Assembly (NCBI RefSeq): GCF_017815135.1
Contig: NZ_JAGJCF010000001.1
Span: 186,001-250,000, forward strand
DNA from: Jiella mangrovi
GTDB lineage: Bacteria > Pseudomonadota > Alphaproteobacteria > Rhizobiales > Rhizobiaceae
Direction: 5' to 3'
DNA: 64,000 nt
The notes under the pieces are model-generated. The model did not search any database. It was given only the letters and a program-made list of their open reading frames with translations, and was not told the DNA's origin. Below are positions 23,388-34,233 of the stretch, piece by piece (positions within the stretch are counted from its first letter, which is position 1; the number at the start of each line of letters is the position of its first letter). The position numbers were made by a program, and so were the translations under genes.

Positions 23388-23825
23388 ATGGCTCTCTACG
23401 AGCACGTATTCCTCTCGCGCCAGGACATCTCGAACCAGCAGGTGGACCAGCTGGTGGAGACGTTCAGGGGCATTCTGGAAAACAATGGCGGCAAGGTTCT
23501 CAAGGTCGAGAACTGGGGTCTGAAGACCCTCGCCTATCGTATCCGGAAAAACCGCAAGGCGTATTACACGCTTCTCAACATCGACGCCCCCTCGACGGCC
23601 GTCGACGAGATGGAGCGCCTCATGCGCTTCAACGAGGACATCCTGCGCTACATGACGATCCGCGTCGAGGAGCACGAGGAAGGCGCTTCGGCGATGATGC
23701 AGAAGCGCGACGATCGTCCGCGCCGTGGCGGCGACCGTGATCGCGGCGACCGCGGTGATCGTGGCCCGCGCCGCGACCGTGACGAAGATCGTCCTCGCCG
23801 TCCCCGCGATAACGATTCGGAGTAA
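23388..23825 (+). CDS. rpsF: 30S ribosomal protein S6
   Basis: Small-subunit protein that pairs with S18 on the platform. Residues about 1-100 match S6: [39 protein letters not shown], and [14 protein letters not shown]. Beyond that lies an Arg/Asp/Gly tail (about 108-145) of repeated DRGDR-like units, an extension common in alphaproteobacterial S6. rpsR starts six bases after the stop. Confidence 0.97.
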   Translation: MALYEHVFLSRQDISNQQVDQLVETFRGILENNGGKVLKVENWGLKTLAYRIRKNRKAYYTLLNIDAPSTAVDEMERLMRFNEDILRYMTIRVEEHEEGASAMMQKRDDRPRRGGDRDRGDRGDRGPRRDRDEDRPRRPRDNDSE

Positions 23826-23831
23826 GGTCAC

Positions 23832-24080
23832 ATGGTCGATATCGCACAGCTTCCCACCCGCCGTCCGTTCCACCGTCGGCGCAAGTCCGATCCGTTCTCC
23901 GGCTCCGAGTCGCCGAAGATCGACTACAAGGACGTCCGTCTCCTGCAGCGCTACATCTCCGAGCGCGGCAAGATCGTGCCCTCGCGCATCACGGCCGTCT
24001 CGCAGAAGAACCAGCGCGAGCTGGCCCGCGCCATCAAGCGCGCGCGCTTCCTCGGCCTTCTGCCTTACGTCATCAAGTAA
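23832..24080 (+). CDS. rpsR: 30S ribosomal protein S18
   Basis: An 82-residue basic ribosomal protein with the S18 core [40 protein letters not shown] and the usual end FLGLLPYV. Second gene of the S6-S18-L9 operon and functional partner of S6 in 30S assembly. Confidence 0.98.
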   Translation: MVDIAQLPTRRPFHRRRKSDPFSGSESPKIDYKDVRLLQRYISERGKIVPSRITAVSQKNQRELARAIKRARFLGLLPYVIK

Positions 24081-24086
24081 GCGGCG

Positions 24087-24105
24087 CGCCGGCCACAGGC
24101 CGGCG
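24087..24105 (+). terminator. Short GC hairpin after rpsR
   Basis: CGCCGGCC, loop ACA, GGCCGGCG, followed by TCCTTTG. It begins seven bases after the rpsR stop. It may attenuate transcription between the ribosomal pair and the DUF2232 gene, since no good T-run follows. Confidence 0.4.
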
Positions 24106-24287
24106 TCCTTTGCGCCCGACGGCCGCCAAGGCGGCCGGATCGGAAAACAGAACTGGAGTCGCGCGCGAACCATCGGGCGCGGCATCCGACCATCACACGA
24201 TCATTGCGGCGCAGGTCGTCGGCGGTGATCGAGTTGGGGCCGCTTGCGGCCTCTAACTGCCGCCAGCGCAGGACAGCGACCCGGACG

Positions 24288-25247
24288 ATGACCTTTTCGA
24301 AACTCCTGATAGCCGCGGCAGCGGGCGCAGCAAGCGCATTGCTCTTCGTCGGCCTGGTGTTCCAGTCCGGCTCGGCCGTCACCCTCGCGCTCGCGGCCCC
24401 CATTCCGATCTTCATCGCCAGCCTTGGCTGGGGGAGCGTGGCCGGACTCATAGCCGCCATCGTCGCGGCCGGTGTTGTCGTCGCCATCTCCGGCCTCTTT
24501 TCCGGCGGCGTCCTTCTGTTCGTTTCCATGTCCCTGCCGGCCGCAATTGCTGGCCATCTCGCCGGCCTCGCCAAGCCCGCTGCAGAACCGGAAACCACCC
24601 TGCCTGCGCCTGCCGGTGCACAGCCCGGCCTCGAATGGTATCCGCCGGAGCGTATCCTGTTCGCGATCGCGCTGATGTCCGCCGCCGCCTGCATCGGGCT
24701 CGGCTGGTATCTCGGCTACGACGTTGCGACACTCAAGCCCGAAATCATGGATGCCCTGCGCCAGAGCAACAGCACCGGCCAGATCAACGACGTCGAGATC
24801 GATGCCGTGGCGAGCCTCCTCCTTTCGCTCGTCCCCCTCGTGCAGCCGGCGATCCTGACGCTGATCCTGGCAGTCGGGCTGTATCTCGGCGCATGGGTCA
24901 CCCGAGTTTCCGATCGGCTTCCCCGTCCCCGCGACGACCTGCCGACATCGCTGCACCTGCCGCCGATCGCGCTTGCCGTATTTGCCGTGGGCCTTGCCGG
25001 CAGCTTTCTCTCGGGGCCGGCCGAGCAAGTTGCGTTGGTTCTGTGCGGGGCTTTTGGCATGGCGTTCACCTTTGTCGGCCTCGCCAGGCTTCATGCTCGC
25101 ACGCGTGGCCGATCCAACCGGGGGCTGCTGCTCTTCGTTTCCTATGCGGCGATCACGATCCTCTCGTTTCCGCTCTTCGTCTTCACCTGCCTCGGCGTCT
25201 ACGACACGGTCAGGCGGATGCGCGCGGGTCCACCTCAAACTCCTTGA
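24288..25247 (+). CDS. DUF2232 membrane protein
   Basis: A 319-residue inner-membrane protein with about eight hydrophobic helices and no large soluble domain. Its place between rpsR and rplI is the conserved position of DUF2232 (YybS-like) proteins in Hyphomicrobiales, and the overall pattern fits. The ATG at 24288 puts the first helix at the N-terminus; upstream in-frame codons look non-coding. Function is unknown. rplI begins 28 bases downstream. Confidence 0.85.
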   Translation: MTFSKLLIAAAAGAASALLFVGLVFQSGSAVTLALAAPIPIFIASLGWGSVAGLIAAIVAAGVVVAISGLFSGGVLLFVSMSLPAAIAGHLAGLAKPAAEPETTLPAPAGAQPGLEWYPPERILFAIALMSAAACIGLGWYLGYDVATLKPEIMDALRQSNSTGQINDVEIDAVASLLLSLVPLVQPAILTLILAVGLYLGAWVTRVSDRLPRPRDDLPTSLHLPPIALAVFAVGLAGSFLSGPAEQVALVLCGAFGMAFTFVGLARLHARTRGRSNRGLLLFVSYAAITILSFPLFVFTCLGVYDTVRRMRAGPPQTP

Positions 25248-25275
25248 AACACACGAAAGACAAAGGAACTCCACC

Positions 25276-25881
25276 ATGCAAGTCATCCTCCTCGAGCGTA
25301 TCGCCCGCCTCGGCCAGATGGGCGAGACCGTCAAGGTCCGCGACGGCTACGCACGCAACTACCTCCTGCCGACCGGCCGGGCGCTTCGCGCCAACGAAGC
25401 CAACCGTGCCCGCTTCGAGGCGCAGAAGGCCCAGCTCATCCAGCGCAACGAAGAGCGCAAGGCCGAGGCCAAGGGTGTCGCCGACACGCTGGACGGCCGC
25501 TCCTTCATCGTCGTGCGCACCGCCGGCGAAACCGGCCAGCTCTACGGTTCGGTCTCGACCCGCGACATCTCGGAAATTCTTGTTGCCGAAGGCTTCAAGG
25601 TCGGCCGCAATCAGGTCGAACTCAACCAGCCGATCAAGAGCATCGGCCTGCACAAGGTCGAGGTGAGCCTGCATCCCGAGGTCGCGGTCATGGTTCAGCT
25701 GAACGTCGCGCGTTCGCCGGATGAAGCCGAACGTCAGGCCCGCGGCGAAGACCTCACCTCCGCCGACGCGATCTACGGCGCCGACGAGCCGGACTACGCC
25801 CAGGAAGACGAGGAAGACCTCGACGGCGAGGAAGCCGGCGAAGAGGCGGCCGAGCTCGAAGCCGACGATACGACCGCCTGA
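25276..25881 (+). CDS. rplI: 50S ribosomal protein L9
   Basis: Large-subunit protein at the base of the L1 stalk. [19 protein letters not shown] and [16 protein letters not shown] give the N-terminal rRNA-binding domain; the helical linker and C-terminal domain follow. The last 40 or so residues form a long acidic tail rich in Glu and Asp, not part of the core L9 fold. AAAGGA precedes the ATG. It ends the operon; a terminator follows 36 bases on. Confidence 0.97.
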   Translation: MQVILLERIARLGQMGETVKVRDGYARNYLLPTGRALRANEANRARFEAQKAQLIQRNEERKAEAKGVADTLDGRSFIVVRTAGETGQLYGSVSTRDISEILVAEGFKVGRNQVELNQPIKSIGLHKVEVSLHPEVAVMVQLNVARSPDEAERQARGEDLTSADAIYGADEPDYAQEDEEDLDGEEAGEEAAELEADDTTA

Positions 25882-25917
25882 AAAGATGGCCGGATGACAA
25901 ATTGATGTCGAAAAATT

Positions 25918-25944
25918 GAGCCCCGCGACAGCGGGGCTCTTTTC
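25918..25944 (+). terminator. Intrinsic terminator after rplI
   Basis: Perfect 9-bp stem GAGCCCCGC/GCGGGGCTC with loop GACA, followed by TTTTCTT. A textbook Rho-independent terminator. The remaining bases to 26245 hold no gene and presumably the promoter of the next gene. Confidence 0.93.
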
Positions 25945-26245
25945 TTATGCATTTTCGCCCTTAGGATTTCCGTTGCACAGTTGAACGAGCAACCAGTACC
26001 CGACGGCCGAGTCCAGCCGCCGCGGTCTCTGGAGCACCGGGCGATCACTTGAATGCACTCAGCGGGGACGCGGGTCACGATATGGCTGTGGAGACGACCG
26101 ACGGACCCCAGGCGGTCCGGCGGCATTTCGACAGGCGCGTGAACCGGGAAGTTGCGGAGTTTTAGGCACTTCGTCTTAGCGACGGTTGTTTTGCATTTCA
26201 GGAATATCCCGAGGCTCCGACGGCTCTTGCCAGGAGATCGGCGTT

Positions 26246-27535
26246 ATGAACCGCATTTTGAAATACTATCTCGATCACCTCATCGTCACAGGTGATTTCA
26301 GCATCATCGATGCAGACGGAAACCGCCACAACTGGGGTGATGGAACCGGCAAACCGGTGGCCGTCCACTTCCATTCAAGGGCCGTGGAGCGCGCGGTCGC
26401 CCTCAATCCCAGCCTGAAATTCGGCGAAGCCTACATGAACGGCGGGTTCGACGTCGTCGAAGGCAGCCTTTACGACGTGCTCGCCTTGATCTTCGAGAAC
26501 GCCGGCAACCACGCAACCGACCGGGCCTGGATGCGTGTCATCGAGCGCCTGCGGCTGGCCGCCCGCCGGATCATCCAGAACAACACGCCCAAGCGGGCCC
26601 GCTCCAACGTCAAGCATCACTACGACCTGTCGGGTGAGCTCTACGATCTGTTCCTCGACGAGGACAGGCAGTATTCCTGCGCCTATTTCGAGCGACCGGA
26701 CGCGACGCTGGAGGAGGCGCAGCTCGCCAAGAAGCGGCACATCGCAGCCAAGCTCAGCATCGACCGCAAGGACATGCGGGTTCTCGATATCGGCTGCGGC
26801 TGGGGCGGCATGGGGCTTTATCTGGCCCGCAATCTCTCGGCCAATGTCGTCGGGGTCACGCTATCCGACGAGCAGCTGGCCGTCGCCTCGCGCCGGGCGA
26901 AGGACGAAGGTCTCAGCGATCGCGCGGAATTTCGCCTGCAGGACTACCGCCAGACCGAGGGCCCGTTCGACCGCATCGTTTCGGTCGGGATGTTCGAGCA
27001 TGTCGGCGTCGGATTTTACGACGAGTACTTTGCCCGCTGCGCCAATATCCTCAAGGGCGACGGCGTCATGCTCCTGCACACGATCGGGCGCTACGACCCG
27101 CCAGGCAATACCAATGCCTTCGTCGCCAAATACATCTTTCCGGGCGGTTATATTCCCGCCCTTTCGGAGATCATGGCGGCGAGCGAGCGCCAGGGAATGA
27201 TCATCACCGATATCGAGGTTCTCAGGATCCACTATGCCGAAACCCTGAGGCACTGGCGCGAGCGGTTCATGTCACGCCGCGAGGAGGCCAAGGCCCTTTA
27301 CGACGAAGCCTTCTGCAGGATGTGGGAGTTCTATCTGGCCGCATCGGAAACGGCGTTTCGCTGGCAGGATCTCGTGGTGTTCCAGCTCCAGTTCACCAAA
27401 AGCCTCGATACGCTGCCGATAACCCGCGGCTACATGAGCGACGAGGAAGAACGACTGCGTCGTCTCGAAGCGCGCACACCGACGGCCGTCCGCGAGGATG
27501 CGACCGACGTCAGGGAGTGCGAAGCAGCGGAGTGA
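26246..27535 (+). CDS. cfa: Cyclopropane-fatty-acyl-phospholipid synthase family methyltransferase
   Basis: SAM-dependent enzyme that methylenates double bonds of membrane phospholipid acyl chains. The protein is about 429 residues with an N-terminal lipid-binding domain, KHHYDLSGELYDLFLD, the SAM motif VLDIGCGWGGMGLYLA near residue 178, GVTLSDEQ, and FDRIVSVGMFEHVG. The C-terminus contains YAETLRHWRERF and the CFA tail WEFYLAASETAFR. CAGGAG precedes the ATG at 26246, so the upstream TTG is rejected. It is monocistronic, with a terminator at each side. Confidence 0.92.
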   Translation: MNRILKYYLDHLIVTGDFSIIDADGNRHNWGDGTGKPVAVHFHSRAVERAVALNPSLKFGEAYMNGGFDVVEGSLYDVLALIFENAGNHATDRAWMRVIERLRLAARRIIQNNTPKRARSNVKHHYDLSGELYDLFLDEDRQYSCAYFERPDATLEEAQLAKKRHIAAKLSIDRKDMRVLDIGCGWGGMGLYLARNLSANVVGVTLSDEQLAVASRRAKDEGLSDRAEFRLQDYRQTEGPFDRIVSVGMFEHVGVGFYDEYFARCANILKGDGVMLLHTIGRYDPPGNTNAFVAKYIFPGGYIPALSEIMAASERQGMIITDIEVLRIHYAETLRHWRERFMSRREEAKALYDEAFCRMWEFYLAASETAFRWQDLVVFQLQFTKSLDTLPITRGYMSDEEERLRRLEARTPTAVREDATDVRECEAAE

Positions 27536-27647
27536 TCGGGAGCCGCCTGTCGTCCGATCACGCCCTTCCCGGGCATCATAAGCGTGACGATTCTCCAGCC
27601 CTTCGGCGCGTGGCAGCGGTCATTCCCGGAGACTGACCATCATAAGA

Positions 27648-27680
27648 AAAGCCAGCGGCGCATCGCGCCACTGGCTTTCG
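27648..27680. terminator. Bidirectional terminator between cfa and the chemotaxis operon
   Basis: Stem AAAGCCAG/CTGGCTTT (27648-27655 with 27671-27678) continued by GGCGC/GCGCC with one mismatch and loop ATC. The A-run on one side and T-run on the other allow use by cfa on the plus strand and by cheT on the minus strand. Confidence 0.8.
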
Positions 27681-27773
27681 CATTTGGGGGTCTTTCGAGC
27701 CATGCGCCCCTCGGCAAGGCGCATTGCAGCGGGCCGGTTCGGGCGACCCTCGGAAAGCCGCCCCTCGCCCCGT

Positions 27774-28121
27774 TCATCCAAACAGTTCGAGATCCCCGTC
27801 GTCGTCGTTGGCGGCGGTGTCTGCGCCCTCGATCTTGTGCAACCGATGCTTCAGTTCGGCGAGCCGGATCGTGTTCAGCGCAGGACCGATCGTGATCGAC
27901 CAGCCCTCGACCGTTTCATCGCCGACGGCCGCGACAAAGTTCGACAGATTGTCGAGCACCTGCGTGGTGTGATCGATCCGCTGCACCGCCCGGATGTAGG
28001 CGGGATCGTGTGACAGATGTTCGTGGCAGACGAGATTGTGCATCTCCTCGGCGGTGACGGCGAGAGTCCGCAGTTCCTCTGCCAGGGTCTGCAACAGGCT
28101 GGAGAGGGGAAGTGTGGTCAT
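27774..28121 (-). CDS. cheT: CheT-like chemotaxis protein
   Basis: The last gene of the chemotaxis operon, after cheD, is the position of cheT in Sinorhizobium-type operons. The 115-residue helical protein contains RIDHTTQVLDNL, a DxxxQ pattern like that in CheZ-type phosphatases. S. meliloti CheT was described as a small protein with this motif acting in signal termination and adaptation. The C-terminus is acidic (NDDDGDLELFG). The call rests on position, size and this motif. Confidence 0.75.
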   Translation of the reverse strand: MTTLPLSSLLQTLAEELRTLAVTAEEMHNLVCHEHLSHDPAYIRAVQRIDHTTQVLDNLSNFVAAVGDETVEGWSITIGPALNTIRLAELKHRLHKIEGADTAANDDDGDLELFG

Positions 28122-28189
28122 GGAAACTCTCGTTGGTCAGGTCTTGCGCGTTGTTGTTTCGCAGTGATGCGAGAAACTTGGGAGGTCGA

Positions 28190-28729
28190 TCAGAACAGGT
28201 CGACATCACCAATCGTCTGCGGCGCCCTGACAGGTGCTGCGACCGGGATTTTCGGCATCGCGGTCTCCTCGAAGAAGATCTGGCGGGCCCGGCCGGAATG
28301 CGGCCAATACTCGATCCTTCGCCCCCGCATGCCACCAAGCGAACCGCCGAGATAGGTGATGCCCTCGTTCTGCAGGAACCGCTCGGCAAAGGCCGCGTTC
28401 TTGGCACCGACGTCGGACAGGCCGTCGACGGTGCGTGCTCCGCCGAACAGCTTGGCCTCCAGATGGCCGCGACGAGCCCCGCGCTGCATCAGACCATTGA
28501 TCAGCACTTCCATCAGATAAAGCCCGAAGCTTTCCGCACGGCCCGCTTCCGGTCCGCCGCTGCCAGGCAGGAGGAAATGATTCATTCCGCCGACGCCGGC
28601 ACCGGGATCACGGATACAGGCCGCAACACAGGAGCCGAGCAGCGTGGTGAGGACCGTGTCCTCCCCGCGCTCGATCTTCGCTTCGCCCTGCATGATGTGA
28701 ATACGATTGGGACGGCCACCAGAAATCAT
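28190..28729 (-). CDS. cheD: Chemoreceptor glutamine deamidase CheD
   Basis: Deamidates glutamines on chemoreceptors and so tunes adaptation. The 179-residue protein has the catalytic cysteine in [15 protein letters not shown], the catalytic histidine in [10 protein letters not shown], and [14 protein letters not shown]. Its ATG overlaps the cheY2 stop by four bases, so the two are translationally coupled. Confidence 0.95.
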   Translation of the reverse strand: MISGGRPNRIHIMQGEAKIERGEDTVLTTLLGSCVAACIRDPGAGVGGMNHFLLPGSGGPEAGRAESFGLYLMEVLINGLMQRGARRGHLEAKLFGGARTVDGLSDVGAKNAAFAERFLQNEGITYLGGSLGGMRGRRIEYWPHSGRARQIFFEETAMPKIPVAAPVRAPQTIGDVDLF

Positions 28730-29115
28730 TGCAAGCGCCCCACCACGGCTTCGATGGTCTTCTTCAGGACCGGCACGGTGATCGGCTTGGCGAGGAAGTT
28801 GTTCACGCCGAGCTGCGCCGCCTTCATGACGAGCTCACGATCGCCCTTGCTGGTCAGAATGATGAACGGCGTCTTCTGGGTCTTCTTGTAAGACCGAATT
28901 GCCTGCAGAAGCTGGATACCGTCCAGTTTCGGCATGTTGAAGTCCGATATGATGATGTGACACGGCGTCGCCATCATCGCCTTCAGGGCCTCTTCACCGT
29001 CACAGGCGAAGACGATCTGCTTGATGCCGAGCTGTTCCAACGCGTCGCGGATCAGCATGCGGCTCGTGCGATGATCGTCGACGATCAAGACTTTGAGGTG
29101 ATCTTTGATGCTCAT
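28726..29115 (-). CDS. cheY2: Chemotaxis response regulator CheY2
   Basis: A 129-residue single receiver domain. Acidic pocket [10 protein letters not shown], phosphoacceptor aspartate in [13 protein letters not shown], the Thr/Ser switch IILTSKGD and lysine FLAKPI are all present. In rhizobia the CheY next to cheB/cheD is the one that controls the motor, while CheY1 acts as a phosphate sink; I assign the name by position. Confidence 0.93.
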   Translation of the reverse strand: MSIKDHLKVLIVDDHRTSRMLIRDALEQLGIKQIVFACDGEEALKAMMATPCHIIISDFNMPKLDGIQLLQAIRSYKKTQKTPFIILTSKGDRELVMKAAQLGVNNFLAKPITVPVLKKTIEAVVGRLQ

Positions 29116-29202
29116 TGTGTCATTCCTTCCGAGGCCCAGTAGACACTAATTTCATGAACGAAGTCTGTTCTTCGGGCGCGAATTGGTTGATTTATATGAC
29201 AT

Positions 29203-30228
29203 TTAGCCGCCACTGAAAATTTGCCTTGCAATTCGACCGAGAGGCAATTGACGCTCGACCGCGCCGATTTCGTGGGCGACCCGGGGCATGCCATAAACGA
29301 GTGAGCTATCCTCGTCCTGACCCAAAGTCTGGGCGCCAGCCTGGCGCATTTCCAAAAGTCCCTGCGCACCGTCGCGGCCCATCCCGGTCAATATGACGCC
29401 GCAGTGCGAGCCGCTGAAGTTCTTGGCGACCGAGCCGAACAGGACATCGACAGACGGCCGGTGCCCGGAGACGGTTTCGCCTTCGATGAGCGAGAGACTC
29501 GGGCGCGTACCGGCCTTGACCACCATGTGGCGCCCGCCCCCCGGTGCGAGATAGACATGCCCCGGCAGGAGCTCCTCGCCGCCTTTCGCCTCGAAGACAC
29601 GGGCCCGCGAGACGCGGTCCAGCCGGGCGGCGAAGGAGCCTGTGAAAGCTGCCGGCAAATGCTGCACGATGACAGTCGGCGGACAATTCGCCGGAAACTC
29701 CGCCAGAACCTGCATCAGGGCTTCGACCCCACCCGTCGACGAGCCGATCGCGATCAGGTCTGGCAGTTTCGCCCCGCGGGCCGTCTTAGCGACGGCGCTT
29801 CTGCCGCGAGACGGCGCGTTGCGACGTTTTGCCATCCCGCTCTTCGCGCGGGCCGCTTCCTTGATGAGCCCGGGCAGCTCAATGAACATGTTGCCCCGGG
29901 CGCTCGGCTTGGCGACGCAATCGAAAGCGCCGATTTCCAGGGCCGCGAGTGTCGCGGCGGCACCCGGTGCGGTCAAATTGGAGACCATGATCACCGGCGT
30001 CGGCCGCAGCGTCATGATCTTCTCGAGGAATTCGATGCCGTTCATGTTCGGCATCTCGACGTCGAGCGTCACCACGTCCGGATCGAGCGCCTTCATCTTG
30101 TCGCGGGCCTCGAACGGGTTCGCGGCCTCGCCGACGACGACGATCTCCGGATCACGGCTCAGGGCATGTTTGATCAATGCCCGCATGGTGGCGGAGTCAT
30201 CGACGACGAGAACGCTTGCCGCGCACAT
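29203..30228 (-). CDS. cheB: Chemotaxis protein-glutamate methylesterase CheB
   Basis: Removes methyl groups from chemoreceptors when phosphorylated by CheA. The receiver domain (VLVVDDSATMRALI; aspartate in VTLDVEMPNMNG) spans about residues 1-125. A linker and the methylesterase domain follow, with the serine in IAIGSSTGGVEAL, the histidine in QHLPAAFTGSFA and the aspartate in GMGRDGAQGL. The ATG at 30228 has GGGAGGAC upstream and gives the standard N-terminus. Confidence 0.96.
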   Translation of the reverse strand: MCAASVLVVDDSATMRALIKHALSRDPEIVVVGEAANPFEARDKMKALDPDVVTLDVEMPNMNGIEFLEKIMTLRPTPVIMVSNLTAPGAAATLAALEIGAFDCVAKPSARGNMFIELPGLIKEAARAKSGMAKRRNAPSRGRSAVAKTARGAKLPDLIAIGSSTGGVEALMQVLAEFPANCPPTVIVQHLPAAFTGSFAARLDRVSRARVFEAKGGEELLPGHVYLAPGGGRHMVVKAGTRPSLSLIEGETVSGHRPSVDVLFGSVAKNFSGSHCGVILTGMGRDGAQGLLEMRQAGAQTLGQDEDSSLVYGMPRVAHEIGAVERQLPLGRIARQIFSGG

Positions 30229-30371
30229 TTCACTGTCCTCCCTGCGACACGGAACCAGAGCCGCGCCGCACATACTGCACGTGCGACAAAGATCGCGTGC
30301 GTGAACTGTTTCGCCGCGGGTGCAGCTGGTTAAGCCTTGGAGCGATGGCCGGATGACGACGCATCACGGTT

Positions 30372-31298
30372 TCACCGGATCTTCCGGTAGGACGTGTTGC
30401 CCTGAAACTCGACAACCTCGAGCGCAGGCCCGGTGACGCGCTCCGAGTGTCCGATGAACAGGACGCCATGCGGCAAAAGCCGCTCGACGAACCGTTTCCA
30501 GACGCGCTCGCGCGTCGGCTGGTCGAAGTAGATCGTCACATTCCGGCAGAAGATCGCGTCGAACTGACCGCGCATCGGCCATTCGCCGTTGAGGTTCAGT
30601 TCGCGGAAGGCGACGAGATCGCGCAAGGGATCGGCCACCTCGTAAAGCATCTCCGTCGCCCCGTTGCCGGCGGAACCATCCGAGGCACTCGGCCGAAACC
30701 ACTTGCGGCGCAGATCCATGGGGATGCTCTCGAGAGCGCTGGCCCCGTAGACGCCCGTGCGGCCGGTGGTGACGACGGTCGGATCGATGTCGCTCGCAAG
30801 GATGCGCACGTCATATTCCGCCGCGTTCGGCATCAACGACAGGATGGTCATCGCGATCGAATAGGGCTCGTGGCCGATCGAGCAGCCCGCCGACCAGATG
30901 CGCACCCGCCCGCCCCGCTTCGCATCGTCGAGCAGCGGCGGCAGGAGGACGTTGCGCAGATAGTCGAAGTGATGCTGCTCGCGGAAGAAGTGCGTGACGT
31001 TGGTGGTCAGCGACGCCAGCATCGTCATCCGCTCGCTGGCATTCGCGCTGTTTTGAACGAGAGCGCAGTAATCCTTGAAGCTCTGCAGACCGAGCGCGCG
31101 CAGGCGCTTGGAAAGGCGCGAATAGACAAAGGTCGCCTTGGTGTCGGCGAGATAGATCCCGGCGTCCTCGTAGAGCAACTTCGCGATGGTCGCGAAGTCG
31201 CCGTCGGTCATCGGAAACTCGCCGTTGCCATAACGTGCGGTCTGCGAAGCCGCCCTCTGGGACCCGTCTCGTGTCGTAGTTTCACGCCTAGCCGTCAC
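30372..31298 (-). CDS. cheR: Chemotaxis protein-glutamate O-methyltransferase CheR
   Basis: Methylates glutamates of chemoreceptors using SAM. N-terminal helical domain (ATFVYSRLSKRLRALGLQSF) and SAM domain with RIWSAGCSIGHEPYSIAM, ILASDIDPTVV and FDAIFCRNVTIYFD. The C-terminus ends LFIGHSERV...VEFQGNTSYRK as in the family. The frame begins with GTG at 31298 after AAAGG; an ATG at 31211 would give a shorter, more standard start. The neighbouring mini-receptor ends in WKEF, a possible CheR/CheB-tethering tail. Confidence 0.95.
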   Translation of the reverse strand: MTARRETTTRDGSQRAASQTARYGNGEFPMTDGDFATIAKLLYEDAGIYLADTKATFVYSRLSKRLRALGLQSFKDYCALVQNSANASERMTMLASLTTNVTHFFREQHHFDYLRNVLLPPLLDDAKRGGRVRIWSAGCSIGHEPYSIAMTILSLMPNAAEYDVRILASDIDPTVVTTGRTGVYGASALESIPMDLRRKWFRPSASDGSAGNGATEMLYEVADPLRDLVAFRELNLNGEWPMRGQFDAIFCRNVTIYFDQPTRERVWKRFVERLLPHGVLFIGHSERVTGPALEVVEFQGNTSYRKIR

Positions 31299-31391
31299 CG
31301 ACCTTTACTCCTCGATGGCCGGCAGCCAAGCTGCCGCCTCAGACTGTCTGGGAACGGCGCCGCGAATCCGGCGCAATCCCTTCGTTTGGCT

Positions 31392-31883
31392 TCAGGCGAC
31401 GTTCTGGTACTGCGGCAGCACGTTGTCCGTCGCGATCAGCGAGATCATACGGCACTCGATCGCCATGACGCCCCTGACGAAGGTCTTGGCGAGGTCGGAT
31501 GCGAGATCGGGCGTGGGCTGCAGCGATTCATCGGTGATCGTCAGTATATCGGACACCGCATCGACCAGAAGGCCGAAGAGCTGCAGCTCCACCCGCACGA
31601 CGATGATCACGCTTCTGGCCGTGGGAACCGTGCGGGGAAAGCCGAGCCTTGCGGCGAGATCGACGATCGGAAGCACGGCACCGCGCAGGTTGATGACGCC
31701 GTTGACATAGGACGGAGCGTGCGGAAGGGGCGTTGCCTGCGTCCATCCGCGGATTTCGCGCACCGACATGATGTCGACGCAGAATTCCTGCTCGCCAATG
31801 CAGAAGGCGATGAGTTCGCGCGCCGACCGCGGGTCAGTGCGATTGTCATTCTGGGGTGGCGCAACTGCCGTCATTTTGCTCAC
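31392..31883 (-). CDS. cheW: Chemotaxis adaptor CheW
   Basis: A single CheW domain coupling receptors to Che[47 protein letters not shown] and [10 protein letters not shown]. The GTG start shares bases with the cheA stop; an ATG at 31874 is an alternative. It ends about 90 bases before cheR. Confidence 0.95.
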   Translation of the reverse strand: MSKMTAVAPPQNDNRTDPRSARELIAFCIGEQEFCVDIMSVREIRGWTQATPLPHAPSYVNGVINLRGAVLPIVDLAARLGFPRTVPTARSVIIVVRVELQLFGLLVDAVSDILTITDESLQPTPDLASDLAKTFVRGVMAIECRMISLIATDNVLPQYQNVA

Positions 31884-34153
31884 TCCGCTGCGTGCTGCAT
31901 GCTACCGTTGAAGAAATTGCCCTCCGGCCGCGACGTCGCGACGACTGCGTCGACGTCGAGAATGAGGGCGACGCGGCCATCGCCGAGGATCGTCGCTGCC
32001 GCAATCCCCGGAACGCGGCCATAGTTGGCCTCGAGGCTCTTGATCACGACCTGTCGCTGGCCCTGGATCGCATCGACGAGAAGCGCCGAGCGGGCGCCGT
32101 TCTCGGCTTCCACCAGGATCGCGACGCCGCCGGTGGCGCTCGCCTGTTCGTAGGAATAGCCGAGCTCGCGAGCCACATCGACGAGCGGCAGGAAGTTGTC
32201 CCGGACCTGGACGAGCCGCGCATCGCCGCCGAAGCTCTTCACCTCGCTGGCCTTGGGCTGCAGCGTCTCGATGATCGCCGTCAGCGGGACGACGACGGTC
32301 TGGTCGCCGACCGAGACGATCATGCCGTCAAGGACGGCCAGCGTCAGCGGCAGGCTCATGGTGAAGGTCGAGCCCTTGCCGGGCCGCGAGGTGATCGAGA
32401 CGCGACCGCCCAGCGCCTGGATCGAGCGCTTGACGACGTCCATGCCGACGCCGCGGCCGGAAAGCGAGGAAAGCTTTTCGGCGGTCGAGAAGCCCGGCAG
32501 GAAGATCAGATTGTCGATCTCCTCGTCGGACAGGTTCGCTTCGGCCGGAATCAGCCCCTTCTTGATCGCGATGTCCTTGACGCGCGGGCGGTTGATGCCG
32601 GCGCCGTCGTCGGAAATCTCGATGACGATCCGGCCGGAGCGATGCATTGCCGCGACGCGCACGACGCCTTCCTCGGTCTTGCCGGCCTCGAGCCGGTCCT
32701 CGGGCTTTTCCAGACCGTGGTCGATGGCGTTGCGAATCATGTGGGTCAGCGGATCGGCGAGCCGTTCGATGACGGTCTTGTCGACTTCGGTCCACTCACC
32801 CTCGGTGATCAGGCGGACCTGCTTGCCGGAGATGTCGGCCACCTCGCGCACCAGACGCGGCAGGCGCTGAAAGACGGATTTCACCGGCTGCGCGCGAATC
32901 GCCATGACCGAGTCCTGGATCTCGCGGGTCAGCTGCTCGAGCTCGTCGAAGCCGACAGCGACATCCGAGGCCCTCGCAAGGCCGGCTTGATAGGCACGCT
33001 GCGACAGCATGACCTGGTGGATCACCAGCTCGCCGACGAGGTCGATCAGGCGATCGACGCGCTCGAGATCGACGCGGATCGTCTGCGCGGCGCCGCCGCC
33101 GGCGCCATTCTTGCTGTCGCCGCCTGCCTCGGCCTTTGCCGCCGGCGGAGCACTCGGCGCCGCAGCCTTGGCCGGGCTCGCCTTGGGCTGCTCGGGCTCG
33201 GGAGCCTTGGCAGGCGCGGCAGGAGCTGCGGCAACGGGCTCCGCCGGAGCCTCGGCCTTTTCCTCCGGCCCTTCCTCGTCGTCGGGCGTCGCCTTGATGC
33301 GGGCGAGGATGTCGGCAATGTCCGGATCGTCGCTGTCGTCGCCATCTTCATCAGCGATGGCTTCGATCGTCAGGTCGCTGTCGAACTCGACGAACTCGAA
33401 GACTTCCCGGACCTTGTCCTCCGTTTCGGAGGTCGAGAGCTCGATGGTGAAGGTGAGATAGGCGCCTTCGGGATCGATCGCCGTCAGAAGCGGCACTTCG
33501 GAGGTGTTGCAGTGAACCTTCGCCTCACCGAGGGCGTAGACGTCGCGCAAAACGCGGTTCGCCTCGTTCGCCTTGGCATACATGCGCGGCGACGGCTTGA
33601 AAACGATCTTGTAGGCATTGTCGCCGCCAAGCCCCATCAGATCGCCGAGATCCACCGCCACCGGGGTGAAGTCGAGGTCGCCCATGCCATCGTCATAGAC
33701 CGGCGAACCCGAGGCGGCGGCGGCACCGGAGCTCGCTTCGGCGGGCGCTGGCGGCTCTTCGCCCTTGGCCAATGCCACGAGCCCCTTGAGCTCGTTGATC
33801 AGCGACGCGTTGCGTTCGGCATCGGCCGTACCGCCATCGCGGGCGATGGTGACGAGATCAGCCAGCGCATCCGCCGAACGCAGCATGATCTTGACGACGT
33901 GATCGGTCGAATCGAGGCGGCCGGAGCGCATCTCGTCGAGCGTCGTCTCGAAGACGTGCGCGAAATGGACGAGATCGTCCAGGCAGAAAGCGCCCGCGCC
34001 GCCCTTGATCGAGTGTACGGCGCGAAAGACAGCGTTGACGGTGTCGGAATCCGCTTCGCCATTCTCGATCGCCAGAAGCCCCGCTTCGAGTTCCGCCAGC
34101 TGCTCGGCGCATTCTTCGAAGAAGGTTTGCCGGATTTCGGCCATTGCGTCCAT
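31880..34153 (-). CDS. cheA: Chemotaxis histidine kinase CheA
   Basis: Receptor-controlled histidine kinase of 757 residues. An HPt domain carries the phosphorylated histidine in [12 protein letters not shown] near residue 48. A P2-like regulator-binding region with a Pro/Ala/Glu-rich linker lies at about 265-360. The dimerisation segment [17 protein letters not shown] follows, then the ATPase boxes [14 protein letters not shown] (N), ISDDGAGIN (G1) and [13 protein letters not shown] (G2), and a C-terminal CheW-like domain. All catalytic boxes are intact. It feeds CheY1, CheY2 and CheB of the same operon. Confidence 0.97.
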   Translation of the reverse strand: MDAMAEIRQTFFEECAEQLAELEAGLLAIENGEADSDTVNAVFRAVHSIKGGAGAFCLDDLVHFAHVFETTLDEMRSGRLDSTDHVVKIMLRSADALADLVTIARDGGTADAERNASLINELKGLVALAKGEEPPAPAEASSGAAAASGSPVYDDGMGDLDFTPVAVDLGDLMGLGGDNAYKIVFKPSPRMYAKANEANRVLRDVYALGEAKVHCNTSEVPLLTAIDPEGAYLTFTIELSTSETEDKVREVFEFVEFDSDLTIEAIADEDGDDSDDPDIADILARIKATPDDEEGPEEKAEAPAEPVAAAPAAPAKAPEPEQPKASPAKAAAPSAPPAAKAEAGGDSKNGAGGGAAQTIRVDLERVDRLIDLVGELVIHQVMLSQRAYQAGLARASDVAVGFDELEQLTREIQDSVMAIRAQPVKSVFQRLPRLVREVADISGKQVRLITEGEWTEVDKTVIERLADPLTHMIRNAIDHGLEKPEDRLEAGKTEEGVVRVAAMHRSGRIVIEISDDGAGINRPRVKDIAIKKGLIPAEANLSDEEIDNLIFLPGFSTAEKLSSLSGRGVGMDVVKRSIQALGGRVSITSRPGKGSTFTMSLPLTLAVLDGMIVSVGDQTVVVPLTAIIETLQPKASEVKSFGGDARLVQVRDNFLPLVDVARELGYSYEQASATGGVAILVEAENGARSALLVDAIQGQRQVVIKSLEANYGRVPGIAAATILGDGRVALILDVDAVVATSRPEGNFFNGSMQHAAE

Positions 34154-34233
34154 GATCTGTCTCTTTCACCCTCGACCCGGTCTTGTCGTACCGGCTGGTT
34201 GCATCGAGTTTATGCGCCGTACGCGGCTGGTTA

